Numbered from the stretch's first letter, positions 53,505 to 62,478 are shown. The stretch: DNA of 64,000 nucleotides from an uncultured bacterium (GCA_937951485.1 CALEDJ010000034.1:115243-179242); one strand, 5' to 3'. The notes: generated from the letters alone by a model not told the origin. Program-made: numbers and translations.

Positions 53505-53975
53505 ATGAAGAAAGCACCTCAGAACAAAGAAGCCGCGGTGCTGGCTTTATGCGAACGTTATCGGGTGACGCAACTGGAATTATTTGGTTCGGGGCCGGGG
53601 GAGGATTTCGCGCCGGGCCACAGCGATTTGGATTTACTTGTGCGTTTCCAAGCGTGCACGCCGGAAGAAGATGCCGAACGATACCTCGGGGTGTTGGCAC
53701 AACTTCAGGAACTCTTTGGTTGCAGCATTGACCTCGTAGAAATCGAGGCGGTCCGAAACCCTGTAACCGTTCACGGGGTCCAGAATGCGAAAACAGTTGG
53801 AAAACCGCACTTTTCGGATCACAAGTCGTCGCATTTTGCCGCATTTTCGCGCCGTTCTCCCGCTGCAATTGCGAAAACCCCCATGTTTTTTGGGGGGCAA
53901 CCCCGTGAACGGTTACGAAACCCTTCTGTTATTGAGCACATCAAGTCTTCCAGGACGCCTGTCTATGCGGCTTGA
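53505..53975 (+). CDS. MNT-type nucleotidyltransferase antitoxin with in-frame IS66-like insertion
   Basis: The 156-residue frame starts at the ATG at 53505 after GGGGGGTG. The minimal nucleotidyltransferase core has LFGSGPGEDFAPGHSDLDLL, in which GS and DLD are separated by 11 residues (usually 10) and the common Arg after GS is missing. The core ends SIDLVEIEAVRNP. An inserted 154-bp element plus 8-bp duplication adds 54 codons in frame. After it the C-terminus resumes (RNPSVIEHIKSSRTPVYAA). Without the insert it would be 102 residues, the usual size. MNT enzymes adenylate and silence the HepT toxin, whose gene overlaps by 11 bases. Confidence 0.82.
   Translation: MKKAPQNKEAAVLALCERYRVTQLELFGSGPGEDFAPGHSDLDLLVRFQACTPEEDAERYLGVLAQLQELFGCSIDLVEIEAVRNPVTVHGVQNAKTVGKPHFSDHKSSHFAAFSRRSPAAIAKTPMFFGGQPRERLRNPSVIEHIKSSRTPVYAA
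53763..53916. mobile_element. 154-bp miniature element with IS66-like ends, inside the MNT gene
   Basis: The ends are an exact 17-bp inverted repeat: GTAACCGTTCACGGGGT at 53763-53779 and its complement at 53900-53916. The 8-bp direct repeat GAAACCCT flanks it at 53755-53762 and 53917-53924. Terminal GTAA and an 8-bp target duplication are the hallmarks of IS66-family elements. It has no room for a transposase, so it is a non-autonomous derivative. Confidence 0.9.
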
Positions 53976-54306
53976 GGAAAAAGCGCCGCTGTATGGCATT
54001 CATGAGTCCTGCGAATTGATTGTATAGTTCGCCGCCGAAAAGGATTTTCCGGATGATGTCGCGGACGCGAAGTGTCGTTCAGCAGTTGAGCGCCGATTTA
54101 TCACTGTGGGGGAAACCCTTAAGCGTTTGGGGAGATTCACCTCTGAATTGCTGAATCGCATTCCGGAGAGCCGTGACATAATCAACTTCCGAAATATCCG
54201 GGTGCATGGATACGACCGTGTGGAAGACGAGGTTGCAGGGGGCATCGTGCAAAAGCAAACGCCTGTCTTGAGTAATCTGGCGATGCGTCTGTTGGCGGAA
54301 TTCTGA
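53965..54306 (+). pseudogene. HepT-like toxin interrupted by an amber codon
   Basis: From the ATG at 53965, overlapping the MNT stop by 11 bases, the frame would encode 113 residues. It starts MRLEEKAPLYGIHESCELIV, then has TAG at 54025-54027 (codon 21), and continues FAAEKDFPDDVADAKCRSAV to the natural stop at 54306. The continued part has the HepT active-site motif Rx4HxY as RNIRVHGY, followed by EVAGGIVQKQTPVL, a HepT pattern. A GTG at 54106 could start a shortened 66-residue product. The toxin is probably inactive, or the TAG is a sequencing error or is read through. Confidence 0.8.
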
Positions 54307-54419
54307 CTTGAGTGCCGGATTTCTATATTGAACTGATCGGAGGCATGAAGCACCGCTCATTGGCTGTTGTTTTGATCCATGCGCACAGACGAATGACATC
54401 ACCGGCGATGTATCCCGGA

Positions 54420-57400
54420 TTATTCCGCCGCGTTGTCATCGTCTGCGGCGCACATGACCCGGAAGCCAACACTGTACACCCGTTGCCAGGGTGCATAGCG
54501 CAAGCGGAAGGCGCTGCGGGCGCGCGCAGGCCGGTCATACCACGAGCCGCCCCGAACCACCCTGTCCTCTTTCAGCGCGGGATCATTGCGCCCGTCGTCG
54601 TCGCGCCAGGGATAGGCGCGGTATACGCTGCGGGTCCACTCGGCGGCGTTGCCGTGCATGTCGAATAAGCCCCAGTGGTTTGGGGCGTAACTGCCGACGG
54701 GCGCGCTGACGCGGTGTCCGTCATTCACGGCGGTGATTGCAGGACGCCAGGGCGGTATCGCGCCGGACGGTAGTTTCCAGGGTTCAAAAGTGTCTATATG
54801 GGCCAGGGAGTAATCGGCCAGATTGGCGCGGGCGGCAAAGTCATCGGTGATACATCCGTATTCCATCGGCGTGGTCGAATCGGCGCGGCATGCATATTCC
54901 CAGTGGGCTTCATCGGGCAGGGTAAACGCCTCGCCGGTCTGCGCGCTCAGCCACGCGCAGAAGGCCATGGCGTCATACCATGACACCCGCACCACGGGCT
55001 GCGCGGGTTCGTTGAGCGGATATCCGCGCTCCTCGACGCTGAACTGCAGGAAATCGCCGCCTTCGAGACGGCTGTCGTGCACGGGGTCAAAACGCGCGTA
55101 TTGATCGTTGGTCACTTCCGTAACGCCCATCCAGAACGGGCGGTCAATCGCAACCCGCGTCACCGGCCTCTCGTTGGGTTCGCCGTCGTCCGCCCCCATG
55201 TCAAACACGCCGGCGGGAATCCGGGCCAGTTCCAGCGTGACTCCCCCGCCGAGGTCCACCGTGCGTCTGGCACCGGCAGGGCGTCGTTGCTTCGGTTCGG
55301 GGGGAATGACGTTTTCTTTCGGCTTCTCAATTTTGGCCTCTTTTTGCACCGGGGGAATATCCTGCAACGGTGTCAGATCAAAAATGACTTCCGGGTCCTG
55401 GTCGGCCGTATTCGGCGCGTAGCGCCGCGCCATCTCAAGGCGGCGGTCCCGCTGATGCGCGACCTTCTCCATCCCGACAATTTCATGCCAGGTGCCGTGC
55501 GCGGGGGTATGGAGGTCTATCCAAGTGATAATCCGGTCCCATGATTCGGCGTCAAGCAAGACCCCGTGGTGGCCGTCGCGCAGGCGCTGCACCAGTTCCG
55601 TCGTGCTTGCGTGAAAATCCAGCGGGGTGAGCAGGTGCATGTCGCTTTCAATGGTCGGCCCGCGTACATAGCGGCGCAAGGCGAGGTAGGACGGCGGGAA
55701 GTGCGAACCGCTGGTGTATGCCGGATCATTGGCGACGGGATGCACGTCGGGCAGGTCGCGAAAGTCGGGGATCGCCGCATCCGCACCGTCGTGGCAGTCC
55801 ACGCAATAATGGTCGAGGACCGGCTGCACCTCGCGGCGGAAGGAGAATCCGCGTTCGGGTCCATGCCACGGCGTTATCTCAGACGGCGCGCGGCCGGCGG
55901 CCATCGCCGGTCTTCCCGGCGGCGACATGCTCTGCTTTTCGTGGCAACCCACGCATGACAACCGCTCGCCGGGCATGGCCGTCATCCAACTGCGCATCAG
56001 TTGCAGCGCCTGGCCTTGCTCGTCCAGCGGCTGTACGGAAATGGGCGTATTCGCCGGCACGCGAAACAACGCGGACCCGTCCGGTTCGACCGGAACCGTT
56101 CCGATGACGCGCTTGATGTCCCACGGTCCGTCCAATCCCACGCGGTACACCTGTCCGCCGACGCCGTGATATGCAAAGTGGTAAGTGAACAGACGCAATT
56201 GTTTCACCGTGCCGCGCGGCACGCCCTTCAGGCCGTCGCCGGCATATATGTCGCTCATATATATCAGCGCATCGTCGCGCGTCAGGTCCACTTTGGGCGG
56301 GACCACCGGCGGTTTCGGTCGGGTGCGCAGTGGAATGGGTTCAAACAGTGCGTACCCGTTGATTTCCTTCAGCAGCGTCATGTTGTCGAACACATCCACG
56401 AGGTACACGCCCCATGGCGATTGCGGCCTGGGTTTGGCCGATACGAGAAAATACTTCTCGCTGAGCGGAAACGGGTGCAGAAACTTCGGCCACGAAGCAT
56501 CCACCAATTCATCACGCAATATCGGGTCCACCGTCTGCCCCCGACCGGGGATGCGCTGCACCACCCCGTTCGTCTCGAAGCGACCCTTGGTCGGGTCGAA
56601 CAACACCAGTTCACCCATGCGCGGGACACCATGGTGCCCGCCGACGATGGCGCAGAACATGGTCGGATGGTTCGGAATTGGGCGCGCGTAGAACATCGCG
56701 TTGGGCCAGTAGGAATTGCTGCCGTAATATTCCGCCTGATTGGTGCCGTCGGGATTCATGGAGAAGAGAATCCGCGACACGAAATGCGGAATGTCCGAGT
56801 ATTCCCAGCGCAAATAGAGCACGCGCCCGTCGTTCAGCACCCTCGGACACCAATTGTGGTCCTGTTCGAAAGTCAGACGCCGGATACGTCCGTTCGACGT
56901 GTCGTAATGATAAATATTCGATACATGCGATGCGCCGGTTACGCACGGCACGCCGACAAAGGGCGCAGTCGAAGCGAACAGGATGTTCCCATCCGGCAGA
57001 TAGCAGGCCTCGTAGTTATCCACGTCAGGTTCGATAATCAGCGACAATTCCCGTACGGTTCCGTCCGGCAAAAGCATTTCGTGCACCTGCCAGCGGCCGT
57101 TCGTTCCGGGCATGGAAAAAAGAAGCCGGTCCGCGTCGAAATGCAGGTCAATGTCGCCGACAAAGACGTCCTTCTCTGGTCGGTAAAGTGTCGCCAATGT
57201 CCCCTCATTCAGCGGCGACAGGAGACACATTTCATTGTCGAAACCGGATATCGGCAGGGAGGAATTTCCCTCCCAGTTCTGGGGCAAACCAAGATGTTTT
57301 TCGGACCGTTTGATGACGATCAGGGCATCGAAATCCATCAGCGGATTCGCCAGCAGTGCAGTACGCGCCAGGGCTTCCCAATGTTTCAATGTCCGAGCGG

Positions 57401-57635
57401 CCCGCGCATCGCCGGCCCGGGCCGCAGACTGCATGGCCGCCGCCTGCTCCCGCGCTTCTTGCAGATCCGTCAGATGCTCCGCACCAATGCGGTATGCCTC
57501 GCCGAATGTGCGCTGGAGGTCTTCCACGGCCAGGCAGACGGCCTCGAAATCCGTAGCGTGAGAAATCTCTGCTCCGATGACAAGTGGTGCGAACGCAATC
57601 CCAAGGAGGAACGCGCAGGTCTTCCGCTCGAACAT
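54420..57635 (-). CDS. secreted diheme hydrazine-synthase-alpha-like protein with C-terminal SUMF1 domain
   Basis: The 1071-residue protein has a signal peptide (AFLLGIAFAPLVIGAE) and a helical N-terminal region (30-130) that is also found in the 1321-residue paralogue after its ThuA-like part. The PD40 propeller lies at about 150-450 (GDIDLHFDADRLLFSMPG; YEACYLPDGNILFASTAPFV). Haem motifs are CVGCH at about 561 and CVDCH at about 611. A K/E/P linker at about 755-790 (KEAKIEKPKENVIPPEPKQR) leads to the SUMF1 domain at about 799-1065, where RGGSWYDRPARARSAFR lacks the FGE cysteines. It starts 12 bases after an aldo/keto reductase gene, so they share an operon. Confidence 0.87.
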   Translation of the reverse strand: MFERKTCAFLLGIAFAPLVIGAEISHATDFEAVCLAVEDLQRTFGEAYRIGAEHLTDLQEAREQAAAMQSAARAGDARAARTLKHWEALARTALLANPLMDFDALIVIKRSEKHLGLPQNWEGNSSLPISGFDNEMCLLSPLNEGTLATLYRPEKDVFVGDIDLHFDADRLLFSMPGTNGRWQVHEMLLPDGTVRELSLIIEPDVDNYEACYLPDGNILFASTAPFVGVPCVTGASHVSNIYHYDTSNGRIRRLTFEQDHNWCPRVLNDGRVLYLRWEYSDIPHFVSRILFSMNPDGTNQAEYYGSNSYWPNAMFYARPIPNHPTMFCAIVGGHHGVPRMGELVLFDPTKGRFETNGVVQRIPGRGQTVDPILRDELVDASWPKFLHPFPLSEKYFLVSAKPRPQSPWGVYLVDVFDNMTLLKEINGYALFEPIPLRTRPKPPVVPPKVDLTRDDALIYMSDIYAGDGLKGVPRGTVKQLRLFTYHFAYHGVGGQVYRVGLDGPWDIKRVIGTVPVEPDGSALFRVPANTPISVQPLDEQGQALQLMRSWMTAMPGERLSCVGCHEKQSMSPPGRPAMAAGRAPSEITPWHGPERGFSFRREVQPVLDHYCVDCHDGADAAIPDFRDLPDVHPVANDPAYTSGSHFPPSYLALRRYVRGPTIESDMHLLTPLDFHASTTELVQRLRDGHHGVLLDAESWDRIITWIDLHTPAHGTWHEIVGMEKVAHQRDRRLEMARRYAPNTADQDPEVIFDLTPLQDIPPVQKEAKIEKPKENVIPPEPKQRRPAGARRTVDLGGGVTLELARIPAGVFDMGADDGEPNERPVTRVAIDRPFWMGVTEVTNDQYARFDPVHDSRLEGGDFLQFSVEERGYPLNEPAQPVVRVSWYDAMAFCAWLSAQTGEAFTLPDEAHWEYACRADSTTPMEYGCITDDFAARANLADYSLAHIDTFEPWKLPSGAIPPWRPAITAVNDGHRVSAPVGSYAPNHWGLFDMHGNAAEWTRSVYRAYPWRDDDGRNDPALKEDRVVRGGSWYDRPARARSAFRLRYAPWQRVYSVGFRVMCAADDDNAAE

Positions 57636-57647
57636 GCAGTGGCCTCC

Positions 57648-58646
57648 CTACTCGGGGTTCCCCAGAGCGACCGCATCGTTGCGCATTCGGGCGATATCCG
57701 CCGCCTCCAGCGTCAACGCGCCCGCCGCCGCGTTCTGCCCGGCCTGTGCCGCCGTGCGCGCGCCGCAGAGCACATGCGTGACGCCGGCCTGTGCCGCCGT
57801 CCACGCAATCACCAGTTGCGCCAACGTGCAATTGTATTTTTCGGTCAACTCCTTCCAGCCTTCCAGCATGGCGAGCACTTTCGGCCGGTTCACCAGTTTG
57901 AACCACGGATTCCACGCTTCGTTGCTGCGGAATTCATTGGGGTCGAATACCCGATCCATCCCGACCTTTCCGGTGAGCAGCCCCTGTTCGAGCGACATAT
58001 AAGTCAACGTTGCGATGCCGTGTTGGGCGCAATAAGGGAGCACGTCGGCCTCCGGTGCGCGGTACAGAATGCTGTAGCGGAACTGGTCGCTGGCGATGTC
58101 GCCGTTGGCGCGGTATTCTTCGAGTTGTTCGATGCTGACATTCGAGACGCCGATTGCGCGAATCTTGCCCTGATCCTTCAACTTCATCAAGAAGGCCATT
58201 GTGTCTTCGATGGGTGTAAAATCAGGTTCTTTTGACGGCCAATGCGTCTGGTACAGGTCTATGTAATCCGTGTCCAGGCGCCGCAGGCTGTTTTCGATCT
58301 CGATGGCGAGCGTATCCGGATGCAGGCTGATAAACGTATCCTTCCCGTCCAGATGGTAATGGAAAGAGCCGCGATTGTCCTCCCACCACATGCCGCACTT
58401 GGTGGCGAGGACCACCTTATCGCGCCGGCCGCGAATGGCCCGGCCTATGATGGTTTCGCTGTGCCCCCATCCATATGCCGGGGCCGTATCAATAAGGTTG
58501 ATGCCGGAGTCGAGCGCAACGTCAATGGCGCGCAGCGATTCCGCATCGTCCGCCCCATGCCACATCTCGCCGCCGCCCGTCACCCACGTGCCCAAGCCCA
58601 CCACCGACGCGCTGATTCCGGAATTTCCCAGGTCTCTGTATTGCAT
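57648..58646 (-). CDS. aldo/keto reductase
   Basis: The 332-residue cytosolic NAD(P)H-dependent TIM-barrel enzyme has the full catalytic tetrad in place: D and Y in NLIDTAPAYGWGHSE, K in VVLATKCG and H in LYQTHWPSKEPDF. The N-terminus YRDLGNSGISASVVGLGTW and SNVSIEQLEEYRANGDI fit the YghZ/aryl-alcohol-dehydrogenase-like branch. It reduces sugar aldehydes or similar carbonyls. The next gene on the strand, 12 bases on, encodes a diheme hydrazine-synthase-alpha-like protein, so the two are probably cotranscribed. Confidence 0.95.
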   Translation of the reverse strand: MQYRDLGNSGISASVVGLGTWVTGGGEMWHGADDAESLRAIDVALDSGINLIDTAPAYGWGHSETIIGRAIRGRRDKVVLATKCGMWWEDNRGSFHYHLDGKDTFISLHPDTLAIEIENSLRRLDTDYIDLYQTHWPSKEPDFTPIEDTMAFLMKLKDQGKIRAIGVSNVSIEQLEEYRANGDIASDQFRYSILYRAPEADVLPYCAQHGIATLTYMSLEQGLLTGKVGMDRVFDPNEFRSNEAWNPWFKLVNRPKVLAMLEGWKELTEKYNCTLAQLVIAWTAAQAGVTHVLCGARTAAQAGQNAAAGALTLEAADIARMRNDAVALGNPE

Positions 58647-58911
58647 GGCGTTTCTCCCAACAGTTCAATGGTTTCAGACATGCTTGGCTGCCGTTACAAG
58701 CCAATCCGTCGGATCATAACATGCCGGCGCTTCACTATTCGCCATGCCGGTGCTTGGGCATGCAATGGCGGAATCGCTGTGATTGGGCGCTCCAATGCCA
58801 ACGGATCAGATCGTTCCCATCCCCGCACCCCTCCGGGGCGCGCAGGAATTTCCATCGCGTCTGCGTCGGAAGGTTATAATGTTGTCCTCAATCGAGAAAA
58901 GGAGAAAGACC

Positions 58912-60258
58912 ATGACTACGGCGATGGTAATCTGTCCTCACGCCGATGATGCGGCGGCGTTCTGCGGGGCGACTCTGGCAAAATTCGCGGCGGAAGGATG
59001 GCGCATTGTCCTCGTGCGGGTCACGAACGACAGCAAGGATTCTGTGGGACTGAGCCAGGAAGAAACGATCCTCCGAAACACCGAGGAACTGCATGCAGCG
59101 GCAAAGATCCTGGGAGTTGCGGAGATCATCGAACTCGGTTACGAAACGGATTGCCTTGCCGACGCGCCAATGGTGCCGATGCGAGAAAGATTTGTGTATC
59201 TCTTTCGAAAATACAGGCCCTATGCGGTGTTTTCATTTGACCCCTTCGGCCTGTATGAAGGCAACATGGACCATATCCGCGTGGCGCAGGCGGTTGAAGA
59301 AGCGTTTTGGGTCTCGTGTTTCGACAAGCATCACCCCGAACATTTCGAAGAGGGGCTTGCGCCCTTCAGCGTATGCGAACGCTGGTATTTCGGCCGCAAT
59401 CTGCCCGGGGCCAACCACGCCGAAGATGTATCTGAATATCTCGAAAAGAAAGTCGAGGCGCTGTGCGCCCACCGCGAAATGATGCGCAATACAATCAACC
59501 AGTTGCGCCTTCAGGCGCAGACCTTCGGCCGGCGTTTGCCCCTGCTGGACATGGCCATGGAGGGCGACCTGCGCCCGTTGCTGGCCCTGGTCATGCAGGA
59601 ACAGGCCAACGCAGTGGCCCGGACCTTCAACCTTGGGGAAGGTCGAATGGGCGAGGTCTTCCGGCTCGAGCGCTTCGGCGACATGGAGGAATTTGTGCAG
59701 GCGCTGAGCGAACCGATTCCCGGGGCTGAGCAGGCCCCCAAACGGGAACGATTCGATGCCCAGAAAACGGAAAACGGGCAAACGCTGTCGCCAGAGCACA
59801 CCGTCCCATCCAATCTGAACCAACGGGTGGGCCTGATGGGGCATCATCACTTGTGTGCAGGCGCCTTCGAGGAACTGTTTCAGATGCCGGCTTTCCGGGC
59901 GGCTTACGCGGATTTGGTGGACCGTTTACAGCCATCGCCCGATTTGCAGATCGAAACACTCTTCGGATACGACATCTTTTGTTATCACTGCGAATACTGG
60001 TCGAACGAGGAAGGCCGCTGTTCAACAGGCTGGAAAAACAAAATCAGCAAGGACGCAGCGGTGCTCGAACATCTCGGCCTTCGGCCCGGTCAAGTCACCC
60101 GATTTGAAGACCTCCAGCGCCTGTTGGCCGCAAAGATTTCCGATGCAGACCTGAAACGGTTCTGCAGTGTCGGCGAGTGGAAATGCGAAATGTATATCCT
60201 CGGGGCGTGCCAAAAGGCTTATCAACGTCTGCGCGATCGATTTGGCGGACAACCGTGA
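58912..60258 (+). CDS. PIG-L (LmbE-like) deacetylase fused to a DUF1284 domain
   Basis: From the ATG at 58912, after AAAAGGAGAAA, the protein is 448 residues. The N-terminal 230 residues are a PIG-L/LmbE zinc-dependent N-acyl-glucosamine deacetylase-like domain. The zinc motif appears as CPHADDAAAFCG (usual HPDDE) and NMDHIRVAQAV, and FSFDPFG precedes the latter. A linker (about 275-305) leads to a DUF1284-like domain at about 308-445: MGHHHLCAGAFEELF, YDIFCYHCEYWSNEEGRCST and AAVLEHLGLRPGQV. Its cysteines may bind metal. TATAAT at 58875-58880 may be the -10 box, without a clear -35. Confidence 0.85.
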   Translation: MTTAMVICPHADDAAAFCGATLAKFAAEGWRIVLVRVTNDSKDSVGLSQEETILRNTEELHAAAKILGVAEIIELGYETDCLADAPMVPMRERFVYLFRKYRPYAVFSFDPFGLYEGNMDHIRVAQAVEEAFWVSCFDKHHPEHFEEGLAPFSVCERWYFGRNLPGANHAEDVSEYLEKKVEALCAHREMMRNTINQLRLQAQTFGRRLPLLDMAMEGDLRPLLALVMQEQANAVARTFNLGEGRMGEVFRLERFGDMEEFVQALSEPIPGAEQAPKRERFDAQKTENGQTLSPEHTVPSNLNQRVGLMGHHHLCAGAFEELFQMPAFRAAYADLVDRLQPSPDLQIETLFGYDIFCYHCEYWSNEEGRCSTGWKNKISKDAAVLEHLGLRPGQVTRFEDLQRLLAAKISDADLKRFCSVGEWKCEMYILGACQKAYQRLRDRFGGQP

Positions 60259-60335
60259 GGAATACCCGCTTGCCGGCATAATGCCTGCGATACTGCGGGT
60301 TCCGTCGAAAAAATTCTCGTTCAGGCAGCGTGCGT

Positions 60336-61673
60336 TTAGACCTTCCAGGGCGCGCGGTATTCTCGCGTGAGCCATTCGGGCTTGCCGCTGTCGTCGGCGA
60401 AACGCATCTCTTTGGGGTTCCACTTGATGACAGCATGATTGTAGTATGCCTGATTCATCAAGTGGCAGCATATGGCGCTCCGACCGCCGATTTCCTCATG
60501 CGTAATCGGCCTGGTCCGCGCCTCGACACAATCCAGGAAGTCACGGATGTGATCTTTGCTTTTGTAAAGCCTGATCTTCGCGTCGCTGAGAAAATCCTTC
60601 TCAATGCGGCTGATGACGGAACCCAGAGAGCCGCCGTCTTCTCGACTGGCGAAGCCCGCCACCTTCTTCCCGTCGCGCCAGAATTCGAGTCTTCCCCGGC
60701 CAACGTTGACTTCGCCCTCGTCGCCGAAGAAATGCGCGCCAAAGCCTTTTTGTATATGAATAACCTTGATGTCGCCTCCGTACTGAAGAACGGCGCCGTA
60801 TTGCGCATCGGGGGCTTCTGGCGGATGTACCTCGTCCGGACCGCTGTCATCCATTCCCAGTCCCCATTGGGCGATATCGAGGTGGTGGGCGCCCCAGTCG
60901 GTGACCATGCCGCCGCCGTACTCTCTATAGTTGCGCCAATCGGGATAGTGATCATGGATACCCCGGGGACTGAGCACCGAACTATATGGCCGCACCGGGG
61001 CGGGACCGAGCCACATGTCCCAGTCAAGACCCGGTTCCATCTCTTCCTCCGGCAAATCGCAGGGAACACCCGGCGGGCCGAAGTTGCATTCCACGCGATG
61101 GACCTTACCGATGGCGCCGTTGCGCACCAGTTCGCAGGCCACCCGGAATTCTTCCATGGATCGCTGCATGGAACCGGTTTGCAGCACCCGCTTGTTCTCA
61201 TTCACTGCGCGCATCACCTCGATGGCCTCGTGGATATTATGGGTCAGGGGTTTCTCGCAATAGACATCCTTGCCGCTTTCCAGGGCGGCGATCGTCTGAA
61301 TGGCGTGCCAGTGGTCCGGCGTGGCAATGCAGACCGCGTCAATGTCGTCCCGCGCTATCAGTTCCCGGAAATCGTTATAGGCCTCACATTCAGGAGCGCC
61401 GATATCCGGGCGCGCCTTGTAGAACTCGTCCACGCGCTGTTTGGCATCCGTACGCCGTGTGGCGTCCACCTCGCAAACGGCCACGACAAGACAGCGTTTA
61501 TGATGTAGAAATGCGTTGACAAGCCCCCTGTTCTGCTTGCCCATCCCGATAAATCCCACAACAATACGATCATTCGGTTTCTTTTCTGAGGCCCAGATGC
61601 TGGAAGGCAGAATAAGCGGTCCGACCGAAACGACAGACAACTGCTTGAGGAACGAGCGACGGTTGGTTTTCAT
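60336..61673 (-). CDS. Gfo/Idh/MocA-family oxidoreductase, Tat-exported
   Basis: The 445-residue protein has a Tat signal (NRRSFLKQLSVVSVGPLILP). The NAD(P) fold starts IVVGFIGMGKQNRGLVNAFL. The catalytic region is DVYCEKPLTHNIHEAIEVMR, and the C-terminal domain has GLDWDMWLGPAPVRPYS and GGGMVTDWGAHHLDIAQWGL, as in secreted members of Planctomycetes-like bacteria. It is about 20 residues longer than the one at 46136 and similar through the middle, so the two are paralogues. The substrate is unknown. It converges on the PIG-L fusion gene. Confidence 0.93.
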   Translation of the reverse strand: MKTNRRSFLKQLSVVSVGPLILPSSIWASEKKPNDRIVVGFIGMGKQNRGLVNAFLHHKRCLVVAVCEVDATRRTDAKQRVDEFYKARPDIGAPECEAYNDFRELIARDDIDAVCIATPDHWHAIQTIAALESGKDVYCEKPLTHNIHEAIEVMRAVNENKRVLQTGSMQRSMEEFRVACELVRNGAIGKVHRVECNFGPPGVPCDLPEEEMEPGLDWDMWLGPAPVRPYSSVLSPRGIHDHYPDWRNYREYGGGMVTDWGAHHLDIAQWGLGMDDSGPDEVHPPEAPDAQYGAVLQYGGDIKVIHIQKGFGAHFFGDEGEVNVGRGRLEFWRDGKKVAGFASREDGGSLGSVISRIEKDFLSDAKIRLYKSKDHIRDFLDCVEARTRPITHEEIGGRSAICCHLMNQAYYNHAVIKWNPKEMRFADDSGKPEWLTREYRAPWKV

Positions 61674-61851
61674 GAACTAATCCTTTCGTGGGTCGAAACG
61701 TGGATGCTGACGATCATCAGGCACGAAGGTGGACGTCGGAATGCCGACGCGCAGACCCCGTCAGCGCGAGTAATCCTATCAGTTTCGGCCGCGGCGGGTA
61801 AAGCCCTCCCACGGGGGCGGAAACCCGGCAGATTGAATGCATTATCAATCA

Positions 61852-62478
61852 CGGTGTTGTCCAAAACAGATTATCAAGAGGATGAAAAACCATGCCCAAG
61901 ACTCTTGGAAAACCCTGTTAGCAAGATGATGTGGCAGGCTTATCCTGTACGCAAACTTCTCTGTGCTAATTTCTGAAGCATCATTGACCCGTGTACCAGG
62001 GGGGCCTGTTTTGTTTCCCCCTCACCCCACCCCTCTCCCAGCGGGAGAGGGTGTATATGGCGAAACCTGAGACAGGCTGTTGCTCCCACCGCGCAACGGG
62101 GTTTCCCAAATGAGGGTGTATATGGCGAAACCTGAGACAGGCTGTTGCTCCCACCGCGCAACGGGGTTTCCCCAATGGGGGTGTATATGGCGAAACCTGA
62201 GACAGGCTGTTGCTCCCACCGCGCAACGGGGTTTCCCCAATGAGGGTGTATATGGCGAAACCTGAGACAGGCTGTTGCTCCCTCTCCCTCCGGGAGAGGG
62301 CCTTTGTGGAGCAACCTGAGGCATGCCGTTGCTCCCTCTCCCTCCGGGAGAGGGCCTTTGTGGAGCAACCTGAGGCATGCCGTTGCTCCCTCTCCCTCCG
62401 GGAGAGGGGTGGGGTGAGGGGGAAAGCCAACATGATCGAAAGCCCTTCTCAACGCTTAGCATATTTTGGACGGCACTG
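61852..62478. repeat. 627-bp inverted-repeat element, family 1, copy C
   Basis: The ends CGGTGTTGTCCAAAACA (61852-61868) and the complement of CAGTGCCGTCCAAAATA (62462-62478) match at 13 of 17 positions. The left 130 bases align with copy B near 30030. The interior has the paired CCCCACCCCTCTCCC blocks at about 62026 and 62405 and a tandem array. No protein is encoded. Confidence 0.83.
62049..62308. repeat. tandem array of a 65-bp unit inside the family 1 element
   Basis: Units start at 62049, 62114, 62179 and 62244, each with GGGTGTATATGGCGAAACCT and then GAGACAGGCTGTTGCTCCC. The first three end in CGCGCAACGGGGTTTCCC plus a few bases; the fourth runs into the palindrome CTCTCCCTCCGGGAGAGGG. 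A different unit, with GCCTTTGTGGAGCAACCT, follows twice. Confidence 0.9.

Noticed and set aside
30624..57635. An anammox hydrazine synthase operon
   Set aside because: Only alpha-like proteins are present, in separate places and fused to other domains; there is no beta or gamma subunit and no hydrazine dehydrogenase.
62049..62308. Possible CRISPR array
   Set aside because: The units are contiguous 65-bp tandem repeats without unique spacers, and no cas gene is near.
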